The translations under genes and the position numbers were made by a program. From positions 62,001 through 126,000 of the forward strand of contig NZ_RYDL01000005.1 of the NCBI RefSeq assembly GCF_003968755.1: DNA of 64,000 bases, read 5' to 3'. Position 1 is the stretch's first letter. Each line of letters opens with the position of its first letter. The notes beneath the pieces were generated by a model. It made no database searches. It was not told the origin of the DNA and saw only the letters and a list, made by a program, of their open reading frames with translations. Below, piece after piece: positions 41,885 to 52,164 of the stretch. Source of the stretch: Flavobacterium sp. RSP15 (GTDB taxonomy: Bacteria > Bacteroidota > Bacteroidia > Flavobacteriales > Flavobacteriaceae).

Positions 41885-44074
41885 TTACTTCGTAAATAAC
41901 AATTCTCTGTATTTTGTTAGTGTCCAAATCTCATCATCCACTAACAACTCCAGTTTATCGCAGTGGCTTCTAATTTCTTCAAAAAACGGTTTTACTTTAT
42001 CACAATAAGCTAGAGCCATTTCATGTGCATCAGCAATTGCATTGGCTTTCTTTCTAGCTTCGGTCATTTCATGAACTTTAGAATTGATCCCCTCAATATG
42101 TCCGGAAATTTCTTTGATTAAAATGATTTGTTCTTTTGCAATTTTTTCAAAATCAGCACCAAAAATCTCTTTTAGTCCCTTCACATTTTCAATCAAAGTG
42201 TTTTGGTAGCGAATGGCTGTTGGAATAACATGGTTTTGAGAAAGATCTCCTAAAACTCTACCTTCAATTTGAATTTTCTTAGTATACTCCTCTAATTCTA
42301 TTTCATAACGTGCCTCCACTTCAATATGATTCATGATACCCATTTCAGAAAACAAATCTAAAGCTTGCTTAGAAGCTCTTGCTTTTAGTGCTTCAGGAGT
42401 TGTTTTAAAGTTACTCAACCCTCTTTTACCTGCTTCAATTTCCCATGCTTCACTATATCCGTCTCCTTCAAAAAGGATTTTCTTAGAAACTTTGATGTAC
42501 TCTCTCAAAACATTGAAAATAGCATCATCTTTTTTCATGTCTTTAGATTCTATCAGCGCATCTACTTCAATTTTGAAATCTTTTAATTGTTTTGCTACAA
42601 TTGTATTCAAAGTCGTCATTGAATTAGAACAGTTTGCTGATGATCCTACTGCTCTGAACTCAAATTTATTTCCTGTAAAAGCAAATGGTGATGTTCTATT
42701 TCTATCTGTATTGTCCAAAAGAACATCTGGAATTTTTCCTACTACATTTAGTTTTAAGTCTGTTTTTTCTTCCGGAGATAGTTTACCCGCAGTAACACCT
42801 TCTAATTCTGCCAGAACTTTAGTCAATTGCGCGCCAATAAATACGGATATAATTGCAGGTGGTGCTTCATTAGCCCCTAATCTGTGATCATTACTTGCAG
42901 TTGCAATTGCTCCTCTTAATAAAGATTCATAATCATTTACTGCTTTTATTGTATTGATAAAGAACGTCAGAAACTGTAAATTACTCATTGGAGTCTTACT
43001 AGGACTCAATAAATTTACTCCTGTATCTGTTGCCAAGGACCAGTTATTATGCTTTCCGGAACCATTCACTCCCTTGAAAGGTTTTTCATGAAACAACACT
43101 TTCAAATCATGGCGTTCTCCTACTTTTTGCATCACATCCATTAACAAGCAGTTATGATCAACAGCAAGATTTGTTTCTTCAAAAATAGGAGCCAATTCAA
43201 ATTGATTTGGCGCTACTTCATTATGACGTGTTTTCACAGGAATTCCTAACAACATGCATTCTTGTTCCAAGTCTCTCATATACATTAAGGCACGAGTAGG
43301 TATAGATCCAAAATAATGGTCATCTAATTGTTGCCCCTTAGCCGATGTATGTCCTAACAAAGTCCTACCGGTCATCATGAGATCAGGACGAGAATTTGCT
43401 AAAGATCTATCAATCAAGAAATATTCTTGTTCCCAACCTAAAGTTGCAGTTACCTTTTTTACATTTTTATCAAAATATTTACATACTTCGGTAGCAGCGT
43501 CATCCATAGCGGTCAAAGCTCTTAACAAGGGTGTTTTATAGTCTAAAGCTTCTCCGGTATAAGAAATAAAAACCGTTGGAATACACAAAGTAGTTCCAAA
43601 AATAAATGCTGGAGATGTTGGATCCCAAGCTGTATATCCTCTAGCTTCAAATGTATTTCTGATTCCACCATTTGGAAAACTAGATGCGTCCGGTTCTTGT
43701 TGTACTAATTGAGCGCCACCAAATTTCTCTACTGGATCGCTGCCATCATATGAAGTTTCAAAGAAAGCATCATGTTTTTCAGCGGTTGTTCCTGTAAGTG
43801 GCTGAAACCAGTGCGTATAATGAGTCACCCCTTTAGCCAAGGCCCACTCTTTCATTCCCATTGCGATATAATCCGCTAATTTTCTGTCTATTTTAGTTCC
43901 ATGTTGAACTGCATCGCGCACTCCTTTAAAAGCATCTGAAGTTAAAAATTGCTTCATCGCTTTGTCATTAAAGACATTTGAACCAAAAATAGTTGATTTT
44001 CTATCAGTCTCTTCAAATTTTACTGGAACTCTGTTTGATGCTTCTTTCAAAGCTTGAAAACGTAATGATGACAT
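41885..44074 (-). CDS. glnN: Type III glutamine synthetase
   Basis: This large ATP-dependent enzyme makes glutamine from glutamate and ammonia and is the usual form in Bacteroidota. Characteristic type III segments are KFEETDRKSTIFGSNVFND near the N-terminus, TLGWEQEYFLID, KTRHNEVAPNQFELAPIFE, FHEKPFKGVNGSGKHNNWSL and DRNRTSPFAFTGNKFEFRAVG. The length of 729 fits the class. ATG at 44074 (MSSLRFQALKEAS) is preferred to an upstream ATG adding 15 atypical residues. A TATATTTG element, read on the minus strand at 44124-44117, lies about 43 bases before this start. Confidence 0.97.
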   Translation of the reverse strand: MSSLRFQALKEASNRVPVKFEETDRKSTIFGSNVFNDKAMKQFLTSDAFKGVRDAVQHGTKIDRKLADYIAMGMKEWALAKGVTHYTHWFQPLTGTTAEKHDAFFETSYDGSDPVEKFGGAQLVQQEPDASSFPNGGIRNTFEARGYTAWDPTSPAFIFGTTLCIPTVFISYTGEALDYKTPLLRALTAMDDAATEVCKYFDKNVKKVTATLGWEQEYFLIDRSLANSRPDLMMTGRTLLGHTSAKGQQLDDHYFGSIPTRALMYMRDLEQECMLLGIPVKTRHNEVAPNQFELAPIFEETNLAVDHNCLLMDVMQKVGERHDLKVLFHEKPFKGVNGSGKHNNWSLATDTGVNLLSPSKTPMSNLQFLTFFINTIKAVNDYESLLRGAIATASNDHRLGANEAPPAIISVFIGAQLTKVLAELEGVTAGKLSPEEKTDLKLNVVGKIPDVLLDNTDRNRTSPFAFTGNKFEFRAVGSSANCSNSMTTLNTIVAKQLKDFKIEVDALIESKDMKKDDAIFNVLREYIKVSKKILFEGDGYSEAWEIEAGKRGLSNFKTTPEALKARASKQALDLFSEMGIMNHIEVEARYEIELEEYTKKIQIEGRVLGDLSQNHVIPTAIRYQNTLIENVKGLKEIFGADFEKIAKEQIILIKEISGHIEGINSKVHEMTEARKKANAIADAHEMALAYCDKVKPFFEEIRSHCDKLELLVDDEIWTLTKYRELLFTK

Positions 44075-44319
44075 ACAATTTTGTTTTAATTTATTAAACC
44101 CCCTATTATTTTGATGCAAATATAATTTAATAATTACTTTTATAAAATATTACCTCTATTTTTTATGGGGATTCACGTGAAATTTATCAAATTCATAAAA
44201 AAAATTAATTAAAGTAACAACTTAGCAATTAAAACACCCCTATTTATTTTTACTGATATTTTCGTAAAAAAATATAATCGACAATCATTAACAACAGGAA
44301 ACTTTCCATTAAATAATTA

Positions 44320-44349
44320 TTGAAGTTACACGATCTAAAAGTATCTTTG
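44320..44349 (+). promoter_or_regulatory. Promoter of TerC-like gene
   Basis: TTG (44320-44322), 19 bases, TATCTTTG (44342-44349): an exact fit to the Bacteroidota consensus, 24 bases before the ATG. Confidence 0.8.
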
Positions 44350-44373
44350 TGCAACATTATAAATATATGATAT

Positions 44374-45339
44374 ATGATTGTCTGGATTTCTTTCTTAGTG
44401 GCCGTAATGATTTTCTTGGCTCTTGATTTAGGTGTTTTCAACAAAACGCCACATATTATAAGTTCAAAAGAAGCGGGTAAGTGGACTGCAATATGGGTTA
44501 CTTTATCATTCCTGTTTTCCGGCGTTATTTATTGGCTCTACAACAATAATTATATTGCAAATCCGGATCAATTAACTCCCACAACAGCATCCATAAAGTT
44601 CATTACCGGATATTTAATTGAATTATCATTAAGCATTGACAACATCTTTGTCATAGCCATAATCTTTTCTGCTTTTAAAATTCCGCAAAAATACCAGCAT
44701 CGTGTTTTATTTTGGGGAATATTAGGGGCAATATTTTTTAGAGGCTTAATGATCTTTTTTGGCGTTATGCTAATCAATAAATTTTCTTGGATGACATATA
44801 TTTTTGGTGCTTTCCTGATCTATACTGCCATGAAAATGTTGTTTGGAAATGAAAATGAAAAATTTGAACCTAAAAAATCATTCGTCTATAAAAGCCTAAA
44901 AAAAATAATGCCCATATCTAATCATATGGATGAGGAGCATTTCTTTGTCAAAAGAAGACACATTACTGCTGCAACCCCTCTGTTTGTAGCTCTTGTGGTT
45001 ATTGAAGTCATGGATGTGGTTTTTGCCATTGATAGTGTTCCTGCTATTTTAGCTATTACTAATGACCCCTTTTTAGTTTTCAGTTCTAATATTTTTGCCA
45101 TTCTGGGATTGCGATCCATGTATTTCTTTCTGGCTAATATGTTAGCTAAATTTAGTTATCTGGAATACAGTCTAATCGCTATTTTAAGTTTTGTTGGCGT
45201 GAAAATGTTAACCCATGACATACTAAAAAAATACAATTATGAAATTCCGGAATGGATGTCACTGGCTTTTATAGCGGTGGCTCTTATAGTGGGAATTGTA
45301 GTTTCACTTAGAAAAAACAGCAAAGAGTTTGTCTCTTAA
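44374..45339 (+). CDS. TerC family integral membrane protein
   Basis: The 321-residue protein has about nine membrane spans and the TerC motifs LSIDNIFVIAIIFSAFKIP and VVIEVMDVVFAIDSVPAILA, each with the conserved acidic residues thought to bind a metal ion. Members of this family export manganese or protect against metal and tellurite stress in other bacteria; here the specific role is inferred only. It is divergent from glnN, has its own promoter, and ends at a strong hairpin. Confidence 0.93.
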   Translation: MIVWISFLVAVMIFLALDLGVFNKTPHIISSKEAGKWTAIWVTLSFLFSGVIYWLYNNNYIANPDQLTPTTASIKFITGYLIELSLSIDNIFVIAIIFSAFKIPQKYQHRVLFWGILGAIFFRGLMIFFGVMLINKFSWMTYIFGAFLIYTAMKMLFGNENEKFEPKKSFVYKSLKKIMPISNHMDEEHFFVKRRHITAATPLFVALVVIEVMDVVFAIDSVPAILAITNDPFLVFSSNIFAILGLRSMYFFLANMLAKFSYLEYSLIAILSFVGVKMLTHDILKKYNYEIPEWMSLAFIAVALIVGIVVSLRKNSKEFVS

Positions 45340-45352
45340 GTTTAAAGTCTAT

Positions 45353-45384
45353 AAAAAAGGAAATCTTTCGATTTCCTTTTTTTT
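45353..45384. terminator. Bidirectional terminator between convergent genes
   Basis: AAAAAAGGAAATC pairs with GATTTCCTTTTTT around TTTC. A-rich on the left and T-rich on the right, it can serve both the TerC-like gene (+) and the lipoprotein gene (-). Confidence 0.85.
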
Positions 45385-45397
45385 GATTTCTCTGGAA

Positions 45398-45898
45398 TTA
45401 TAAATTTATTTTTTGAATTCCACTTTTACTAACCTTCAATGAGGACATAACTGCATCCATATTATTTTTGTTTATTGTAGAGGCAAAATTTGCCGGTATA
45501 ATTACTATTCTAAAAGTTTGATTTTGTGTCCAACTGGAATCTAAAGTATTCAGATTAAAATTAGCCGCAAGAAAAATTTTAACATTAAACCTGGAATAAT
45601 CAAAATTAAAATCCAATTCGCCACCATTATTCAGATAATACGTCTGAGGCATCAATTTCCAAATATCTTCGCCATTTACTGTATCATACAAATGGTATAC
45701 TAAAACGGAATCCGAGGAATAAATTGGCGGATCAAATACAACCAAGCTGCTATAATTATTATTGGAGTTGAACGAAGTTGTAACTTCATACACTTCAGTT
45801 CGAGGACCGTTATCAACGGTATCATATAGTTCTGTCACTTCACAACTTTGTAGTGTCATCATCCCGATGAAAACTAAAAATAAAGTAATTTTTTTCAT
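45398..45898 (-). CDS. Hypothetical lipoprotein
   Basis: The N-terminus MKKITLFLVFIGMMTLQSC is a lipoprotein signal with lipobox cysteine at 19. The 147-residue mature part is polar and probably mostly beta-stranded (SSLVVFDPPIYSSDSVLVYH, ELDFNFDYSRFNVKIFL). I recall similar short lipoproteins in flavobacterial genomes but no function. The gene appears monocistronic and faces the TerC-like gene across a shared terminator. Confidence 0.75.
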   Translation of the reverse strand: MKKITLFLVFIGMMTLQSCEVTELYDTVDNGPRTEVYEVTTSFNSNNNYSSLVVFDPPIYSSDSVLVYHLYDTVNGEDIWKLMPQTYYLNNGGELDFNFDYSRFNVKIFLAANFNLNTLDSSWTQNQTFRIVIIPANFASTINKNNMDAVMSSLKVSKSGIQKINL

Positions 45899-46059
45899 TC
45901 GTTATCGTTTTATAATTTATATTAAAAAACTCTATTCATGAATTATGCCAAACTTTGTTTTCAAAAAAAAGTGCTTTTCAATTATGGAAAAAAAACTTAA
46001 ATTATACCTAATAATCCTGGGCTTAAAAGGAACTAAAAAATTTTATTACTATTCAGTTA

Positions 46060-46932
46060 TTATTTCTCCGCAACAGCGACACCATTATTGTTTAAAATTT
46101 TGCTAAAAAACAATACATGAAAAGGCAACGCATTTTCCCAATATTCCCACGTATGGGCTCCTGGCCGTTCTGTATAATCGTGAGCAATTTTATTATAAAC
46201 AAGCCTTCGGTGTAATTCTCTGTTGGATTCAATCAAAAAATCATCTACTCCGCAATCTATAATCAATTCCATTTTGTTGTTTTTTATTTTATCCAACATA
46301 TTCAAAACCGCATTGGAAGCATATACTTCCTGTGGCGCTCCTTGAGTCCCAAAAACAGGTTCCATTAATTTAGTAATTCTTTCCTTAGATTCCGAATTAA
46401 TCATGCTTCCCATATCAACAGCGCCGCTCATACTTCCTGCTGCACAAAATAATTCCGGATGTCTTGTCGAAAGATACAATGCTCCGTGACCTCCCATAGA
46501 AAGTCCCGTAATAACACGTCCTTTTCTGTTATTTATTGTCCGATAGGTATTGTCTACTTTCTGAATTACTTCTTTTGTAATGTAGGTTTCAAACTGACTT
46601 CCCTTATTCACAGGACTATCAAGATAAAAACTGAATGTTTCTCCTTCCGGCATTACGATTATGATATTATACTGATCGGCTAAATTGTGCAATAAATTCT
46701 TATCTGGAGTTTTAGACAACCAATCATTAAAATGACCATAAGCGCCATGCAACAGATAAAGCACGGGATAATTAATCTTGCTTTTTGTATACGAACTTGG
46801 TAATACTACCGCAGCTTTATACGTTTTATTCATTGCCATACTAGGAATTTGTAATGTATCGGCTTTTGCTGCATAAGAAACTACAGTATGACCAAGAAGA
46901 AAAAATAAGAATACAATTTGAAGTTTTTTCAT
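46060..46932 (-). CDS. Exported esterase (esterase D / tributyrin-esterase type)
   Basis: A signal peptide (MKKLQIVFLFFLLGHTVVSYA) precedes an alpha/beta hydrolase of the esterase D family: VLYLLHGAYGHFNDW (oxyanion region), the nucleophile Ser in GLSMGGHGAL, the Asp in IDCGVDDFLIESN and the His in RPGAHTWEYWE. Length 290 from ATG at 46932 is normal; an upstream in-frame ATG would add a second, unlikely hydrophobic segment. It acts outside the cytoplasm on an unknown ester, perhaps acylated sugars or lipids. Confidence 0.9.
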   Translation of the reverse strand: MKKLQIVFLFFLLGHTVVSYAAKADTLQIPSMAMNKTYKAAVVLPSSYTKSKINYPVLYLLHGAYGHFNDWLSKTPDKNLLHNLADQYNIIIVMPEGETFSFYLDSPVNKGSQFETYITKEVIQKVDNTYRTINNRKGRVITGLSMGGHGALYLSTRHPELFCAAGSMSGAVDMGSMINSESKERITKLMEPVFGTQGAPQEVYASNAVLNMLDKIKNNKMELIIDCGVDDFLIESNRELHRRLVYNKIAHDYTERPGAHTWEYWENALPFHVLFFSKILNNNGVAVAEK

Positions 46933-46971
46933 ACTATTCGGTTTTAAGGTAAAATGTAAATATAGTACTTT

Positions 46972-47178
46972 AACTCGTTGGGTGTAATTAATGAAAATTT
47001 CAATTAATCTTAACAAAAAAAATGAACCACATAGAAACATAGAAAAAAAGAGTTGGACAGCCCAATTTTTGGCTTCATATAGCTATGATTTTCTCCAAAA
47101 AAGTGAAACGACTTACATAATTTTAAAATCTATTTTTCTATGTGGTTAAAAAATTAAACGCATTGGATTACACCCAAC
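46972..47178. repeat. Nested palindromic intergenic element, copy 2
   Basis: The left arm AACTCGTTGGGTGTAATTA (46972-46990) corresponds to the arm of the element at 19421 and its right end has the complementary core ATTACACCCAAC (47167-47178). The inner arms AACCACATAGAAACATAGA (47025-47043) and 47129-47147 match each other at 18 of 19 bases, but are unrelated to the inner arms of the first copy. Confidence 0.75.
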
Positions 47179-47227
47179 AGCTACTTTAGAATAAATGTAA
47201 TAAAGTCGCAATAATTACATGAACAAA

Positions 47228-47257
47228 AAAAGACCTCTCATTACTGTAAGGTCTTTT
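47228..47257 (-). terminator. Terminator-like hairpin after icmF
   Basis: AAAAGACCT pairs with AGGTCTTTT around a 12-base loop. A-rich on the left side, it fits termination of the minus-strand icmF transcript about 80 bases after its stop. Confidence 0.6.
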
Positions 47258-47338
47258 AAAAAAAAATTAGATCACGCCCGCCCAAAAGCGGGATAAGCGA
47301 TTCACACACTTTTTGCGATGCAAAAAGTGGTTCTCTGC

Positions 47339-50300
47339 TTACATATTTCTTCTGTATTGTCCACCTACTTCAAATAAAGCAGCTGTTATTTGTCCCAAGG
47401 AACAAACCTTGGTCGCTTCCAATAAATGCTCAAATAAGTTTTCGTTTTTAATGGCTGCTTCCTGAAGCGTATTGAGATGCGCATTCACTACATCCTGATT
47501 CGATTGGTGCAAATGGTTCAACATATCAATTTGGTATTGTTTTTCTTCCTCTGTGGCACGAATTACTTCGGCTGGAATTACCGTTGGAGAACCTTTAGAA
47601 CTCAAAAACGTATTCACACCAATGATTGGGAATTCACCTGTATGTTTCAAAGTCTCATAATACAAACTTTCTTCTTGAATTTTACTTCTTTGGTACATGG
47701 TTTCCATAGCTCCAAGCACGCCACCACGTTCTGTAATACGGTCAAATTCTAATAAAACTGCCGCTTCGACTAAATCCGTTAGCTCTTCAATAATGAAAGC
47801 ACCTTGAATTGGATTTTCATTTTTGGCCAGTCCTAATTCTTTATTGATAATCAACTGAATTGCCATCGCACGACGCACAGATTCTTCTGTAGGTGTTGTA
47901 ATGGCTTCATCATACGCATTGGTATGCAAGGAATTACAGTTGTCGTAAATGGCATATAACGCTTGCAAAGTAGTGCGAATATCATTGAAATCAATTTCCT
48001 GTGCGTGCAAAGAACGTCCAGAAGTCTGAATATGATATTTCAACATTTGAGCACGCTCGTTTGCGCCATATTTATTTTTCATGGCTTTCGCCCAAATTTT
48101 ACGTGCCACACGACCAATAACCGCATATTCAGGATCTACACCATTCGAAAAAAAGAAGGATAAGTTGGGTCCAAAATCGTTAATATTCATACCACGACTC
48201 AAATAATATTCTACATAAGTGAACCCATTAGAAAGCGTGAAAGCCAATTGTGTAATTGGATTTGCTCCCGCTTCGGCAATATGATACCCTGAAATAGAAA
48301 CTGAATAAAAGTTCCTTACATTCTTAGTAATAAAATATTCCTGTACGTCACCCATTAATCGCAACGCAAATTCAGTAGAGAAAATGCAGGTATTTTGCGC
48401 CTGATCTTCTTTTAGAATATCAGCTTGAACAGTTCCCCGAACTTGCGACAAGGTTCTTGCTTTAATTTCGTCATACACTTCCAAAGACAAAACCTGATCT
48501 CCGGTAACGCCCAAAAGCATCAATCCTAAACCATTATTCCCTTGAGGCAAATCCCCTTGATAATGTGGTCTTTCAACTCCTTTTACTGCATATATTTTGT
48601 TAATTTTTGTTTCAACTTCTTTTTCAAGGCCATTTTCTTTGATGTAAAACTCACATTGTTGGTCAATCGCTGCATTCATAAAAAACCCTAATAACATAGG
48701 TGCCGGCCCATTAATTGTCATACTCACCGAAGTCATGGCATGAACCAAATCAAAACCAGAATATAATTTCTTGGCATCATCCAAACAACAAATCGAAACT
48801 CCGGCATTACCTATTTTCCCGTAAATATCAGGACGTACATGTGGATCATTTCCGTATAAAGTTACGCTGTCAAAAGCAGTTGATAATCGTTTTGCCGGTA
48901 ATCCCGCACTTACATAATGAAAACGTTTGTTCGTTCTTTCCGGTCCGCCTTCTCCGGCAAACATACGGGAAGGATCTTCTCCTTCACGTTTGAAAGGATA
49001 CAATCCAGCGGTAAAAGGAAATTCTCCAGGAACATTTTCCTGCAAACACCAACGTAAAATATCACCCCACGCTTTGTACTTTGGCAATGCAATTTTCGGG
49101 ATTTGAGAATGGGAAAGGGACTCGGTATGCGTAGCCATTTTGATTTCTCTATCCCGAACTTTGAACGTATACACCGGATTCTTGTACTTGTTTACTTTCT
49201 CGTCCCAAGTCAAAATGATTTCCCAGTTGTACGGATCCAAATCCATTTTTAATTTATCAAATTGATTCAGTAAAAGATTCAAAAATATTTTATCCTCGGC
49301 AGCACCCGGTTTTTCAAATTCTAAAGCTGTTGGCAAAACTGAATCGTCATTAATTCCTGCTTTGTTTATTTCAGGTATTTTCTTGGCTACAGTTTCAATC
49401 GTTTTAAAAATTCCGTATAATTTCTGGGCAACTTCTTCTTGGCTAACCGCTGTATCATCGTATTTTCGGTTACTTTCGGCAATTTCAGATAAATAACGGG
49501 TTCTGTGTGGCGGAATAACGAAAATCTTCTCGCTCATTTCACGAGTGATTTGGAATGTTGATTTCAAATCAGAATTCGTTTTTTCATGGACTTTATCCAT
49601 TATCGCTTTGTACAGCGTATTCATTCCCGGATCGTTAAACTGCGAAGCAATCGTCCCAAAAACCGGAAGTGAATCTAAATTCGCATCCCATAAATTATGG
49701 TTGCGTTGGTATTGTTTTTTCACGTCCCTCAATGCATCCAGAGATCCGCGTTTATCAAATTTGTTTATCGCTACCAAATCAGCAAAATCAAGCATGTCGA
49801 TTTTTTCCAATTGCGTTGCCGCACCAAATTCCGGTGTCATTACATATAAGGATACATCAGAGTGATCCATGATTTCTGTATCGGATTGTCCTATACCTGA
49901 GGTTTCCAGGATTATAATGTCATAATTTGCCGCTTTAATCACTTGGATTGCATCGGCAACATATTTAGATAAAGCCAGATTTGATTGGCGTGTGGCCAAA
50001 GAACGCATATAAACACGAGGATTATTGATGGCGTTCATTCGGATTCTATCACCTAATAGTGCGCCACCCGTTTTCCGTTTGGATGGATCCACAGAGATTA
50101 ATCCGATTGTTTTTTCCGGAAAATCAATCAGAAAACGACGTACTAATTCATCCACTAAAGAGGATTTTCCTGATCCACCGGTTCCTGTGATTCCAAGAAC
50201 TGGAGTTTTACAACCCTTGTTCTTTTTTTGGATGGCTTCCAAAGTTTTAGCCGCAACATTAGGAAAATTTTCTGCTGATGAAATAATTCTGGCAATTGCT

Positions 50301-50791
50301 TTAGGATTTTTTTCTTCCAAATATTTGATTTCATCCGTCAGTTTATCGCCAACAGGATAATCAGATTGTTGTACTAAATCGTTTATCATTCCCTGTAATC
50401 CCATCGCGCGACCGTCATCCGGCGCATAAATACGGGTGATTCCGTACGCTTGCAATTCGGCAATTTCAGTAGGCAGGATTACTCCTCCTCCCCCGCCAAA
50501 TATCTTGATTTGCCCTGCTCCTTTTTCCTGAAGCAAGTCATACATGTATTTGAAATATTCGTTGTGTCCACCTTGATAGGAAGTTATTGCAATAGCATTC
50601 GCATCTTCCTGAATCGCGGTGTTGACCACTTCTTCCACACTGCGATCGTGCCCCAAATGGATTACCTCAACGCCTGTAGACTGAATGATTCTACGCATAA
50701 TATTGATTGCAGCATCGTGACCGTCAAAAAGCGCAGCTGCGGTAACAATTCTTACTTTATTGTTAGGGATATATGGTTTTTGTTGTTCCAT
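47339..50791 (-). CDS. icmF: Fused isobutyryl-CoA mutase
   Basis: The 1150-residue protein has the IcmF layout: a B12-binding domain at about 12-140 with the cobalt-ligand His25 in FDGHDAA; a MeaB-like GTPase chaperone domain with Walker [10 protein letters not shown] at 203-211 and NKFD; and the mutase domain from about 560, including [33 protein letters not shown] and [19 protein letters not shown]. The Phe in FPFTAG and the Gln in TVQAD are the residues that mark isobutyryl-CoA rather than methylmalonyl-CoA specificity in studied IcmF proteins. It interconverts isobutyryl-CoA and n-butyryl-CoA. It seems monocistronic. Confidence 0.95.
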   Translation of the reverse strand: MEQQKPYIPNNKVRIVTAAALFDGHDAAINIMRRIIQSTGVEVIHLGHDRSVEEVVNTAIQEDANAIAITSYQGGHNEYFKYMYDLLQEKGAGQIKIFGGGGGVILPTEIAELQAYGITRIYAPDDGRAMGLQGMINDLVQQSDYPVGDKLTDEIKYLEEKNPKAIARIISSAENFPNVAAKTLEAIQKKNKGCKTPVLGITGTGGSGKSSLVDELVRRFLIDFPEKTIGLISVDPSKRKTGGALLGDRIRMNAINNPRVYMRSLATRQSNLALSKYVADAIQVIKAANYDIIILETSGIGQSDTEIMDHSDVSLYVMTPEFGAATQLEKIDMLDFADLVAINKFDKRGSLDALRDVKKQYQRNHNLWDANLDSLPVFGTIASQFNDPGMNTLYKAIMDKVHEKTNSDLKSTFQITREMSEKIFVIPPHRTRYLSEIAESNRKYDDTAVSQEEVAQKLYGIFKTIETVAKKIPEINKAGINDDSVLPTALEFEKPGAAEDKIFLNLLLNQFDKLKMDLDPYNWEIILTWDEKVNKYKNPVYTFKVRDREIKMATHTESLSHSQIPKIALPKYKAWGDILRWCLQENVPGEFPFTAGLYPFKREGEDPSRMFAGEGGPERTNKRFHYVSAGLPAKRLSTAFDSVTLYGNDPHVRPDIYGKIGNAGVSICCLDDAKKLYSGFDLVHAMTSVSMTINGPAPMLLGFFMNAAIDQQCEFYIKENGLEKEVETKINKIYAVKGVERPHYQGDLPQGNNGLGLMLLGVTGDQVLSLEVYDEIKARTLSQVRGTVQADILKEDQAQNTCIFSTEFALRLMGDVQEYFITKNVRNFYSVSISGYHIAEAGANPITQLAFTLSNGFTYVEYYLSRGMNINDFGPNLSFFFSNGVDPEYAVIGRVARKIWAKAMKNKYGANERAQMLKYHIQTSGRSLHAQEIDFNDIRTTLQALYAIYDNCNSLHTNAYDEAITTPTEESVRRAMAIQLIINKELGLAKNENPIQGAFIIEELTDLVEAAVLLEFDRITERGGVLGAMETMYQRSKIQEESLYYETLKHTGEFPIIGVNTFLSSKGSPTVIPAEVIRATEEEKQYQIDMLNHLHQSNQDVVNAHLNTLQEAAIKNENLFEHLLEATKVCSLGQITAALFEVGGQYRRNM

Positions 50792-50976
50792 TTTATGAAT
50801 ATGATAATTTAAGACTGCAATTTACAATTTTATTTTAAAAATTATCCGTTGTTACTGTTGGTTATTAATAAATAATAAAATTTTCGCCATGCAGGACAAC
50901 AAATAGATTAAAATCGGGCTGTTTTTTTTAAACATAAAACAACGCTATCTAACTTTTTTATAAGCACAAATACCTT

Positions 50977-50984
50977 TAGTTTTG
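50977..50984 (+). promoter_or_regulatory. -7 promoter element of purU
   Basis: TAGTTTTG fits TAnnTTTG and lies 41 bases before the purU start. No TTG was found at the usual distance upstream. Confidence 0.45.
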
Positions 50985-51025
50985 AAAAACATTAATTATT
51001 ACTAAAAAACAAAGCTAAAAACAGA

Positions 51026-51886
51026 ATGCTAATGCAAAAAATTACAATCCTAATCCATTGCAAAGATCAAAAAGCAATTATTGCTTCAGTTACAAATTAT
51101 ATTGCCTCCATTGATGGCAATATAATTTACCTTGACCAACACGTTGATGCCAATGAGAATGTGTTTTTCATGCGTTTAGAATGTGAATTCACTTTCAAAA
51201 ATTGGAATATTGAAGCTATTAAAAATGATTTTCAAACAAAGTTGGCTTCACCGTTTAATATGACCTGGGCAATGTACACCCAAGATGAAAAACCAAAAAT
51301 GGCATTATTTGTTTCAAAATACGACCATTGTTTGTATGATATTTTAGGACGCCACAGCGCTGGTGAATTGCCACTTGAAATTCCTTTGATAATAAGTAAC
51401 CACAAGGATTTAAAACCCGTAGCAGATCGTTTTAATATTCCGTTTCATTATGTACCTTTTACCACAGATACGAAAGCCGAAGGCGAGCAAAAACAACTGG
51501 ATTTACTGAAGCAGTATACTATTGACTTTATTGTTTTGGCTCGCTACATGCAGATTATCACCCCTAAATTAATTGCGCAATACCCGAATCAAATCATCAA
51601 CATTCATCATTCCTTTCTCCCTGCGTTTCCCGGAGCAAAACCCTATCACTCAGCTTTCAAGAGAGGTGTAAAAATCATAGGCACCACCAGTCATTATGTG
51701 ACTGAGGAATTGGATGAAGGTCCAATTATCGAGCAGGATATTACCCGAGTTACGCACAGTCATTCTATTGAAAATTTCATCATGAAAGGACGTGATCTGG
51801 AACGTACGGTTTTGGCAAGAGCCATAAAACTGCATGCCGAGAGAAAAACAATAGTTTATGACAATAAAACGATCGTGTTTTTATAG
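51026..51886 (+). CDS. purU: Formyltetrahydrofolate deformylase
   Basis: PurU releases formate from 10-formyltetrahydrofolate, balancing one-carbon pools and supplying formate to purine synthesis. An N-terminal ACT-like domain (about 1-80, ITILIHCKDQKAIIASVTNY) is followed by the formyltransferase domain with the catalytic segment INIHHSFLPAFPGAKPYHSA and the Asp-bearing GTTSHYVTEELDEGPIIEQD. Length 286 is normal. ATG at 51026 or the one two codons later could be the start. No partner gene is adjacent. Confidence 0.95.
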   Translation: MLMQKITILIHCKDQKAIIASVTNYIASIDGNIIYLDQHVDANENVFFMRLECEFTFKNWNIEAIKNDFQTKLASPFNMTWAMYTQDEKPKMALFVSKYDHCLYDILGRHSAGELPLEIPLIISNHKDLKPVADRFNIPFHYVPFTTDTKAEGEQKQLDLLKQYTIDFIVLARYMQIITPKLIAQYPNQIINIHHSFLPAFPGAKPYHSAFKRGVKIIGTTSHYVTEELDEGPIIEQDITRVTHSHSIENFIMKGRDLERTVLARAIKLHAERKTIVYDNKTIVFL

Positions 51887-52079
51887 GCTCATTACCCTTT
51901 AAAACCTCGGTCTTAAAACAAAAAGATAACTCCAAAATTAAAACCTAAGACAGTCCATTGTGTCACTTGCTGCCGAGTGACCAAAAAGTATGCATTGAAA
52001 TAAAGTAAAAAACTTAACGTATATACAACAAAGTAATAACAAAATCTTAACAGCAAAACGCCTCTGTAAGTGTGATCTT

Positions 52080-52164
52080 TGTAGGGTAATAAACTGGTTA
52101 TTTATTATTTTGGTTTTGGTTAGTTAAAGAATTGCCTGCATTTTTCATGCAGGCAATTTTTATT
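52080..52164 (+). ncRNA. Candidate small RNA with strong terminator
   Basis: The 270-base gap between purU and the next gene holds no frame but ends in a perfect 12-base stem, AATTGCCTGCAT (52130-52141) with 52147-52158, TTTTC loop, then a T run. The sequence before it (from about 52080: GTAGGGTAATAAACTGG, then a G/T-rich TTTTGGTTTTGGTTAG) looks like a compact leader. A short transcript ending at this stem is possible. The hairpin could equally end the minus-strand hydrolase gene or purU. Confidence 0.35.
52130..52164. terminator. Strong rho-independent terminator
   Basis: A perfect 12-base stem (arms 52130-52141 and 52147-52158) with TTTTC loop; a T run follows on the + strand. It overlaps the last bases of the minus-strand hydrolase frame's 3' side. 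Confidence 0.85.

Noticed and set aside
42333..42887. A 184-residue frame antisense to glutamine synthetase
   Set aside because: Complementary to strongly conserved glnN codons; no independent motif, so it is a shadow.
46933..47040. Upstream extension of the esterase frame
   Set aside because: Would put a second hydrophobic segment before a good signal peptide and overlaps the palindromic element.
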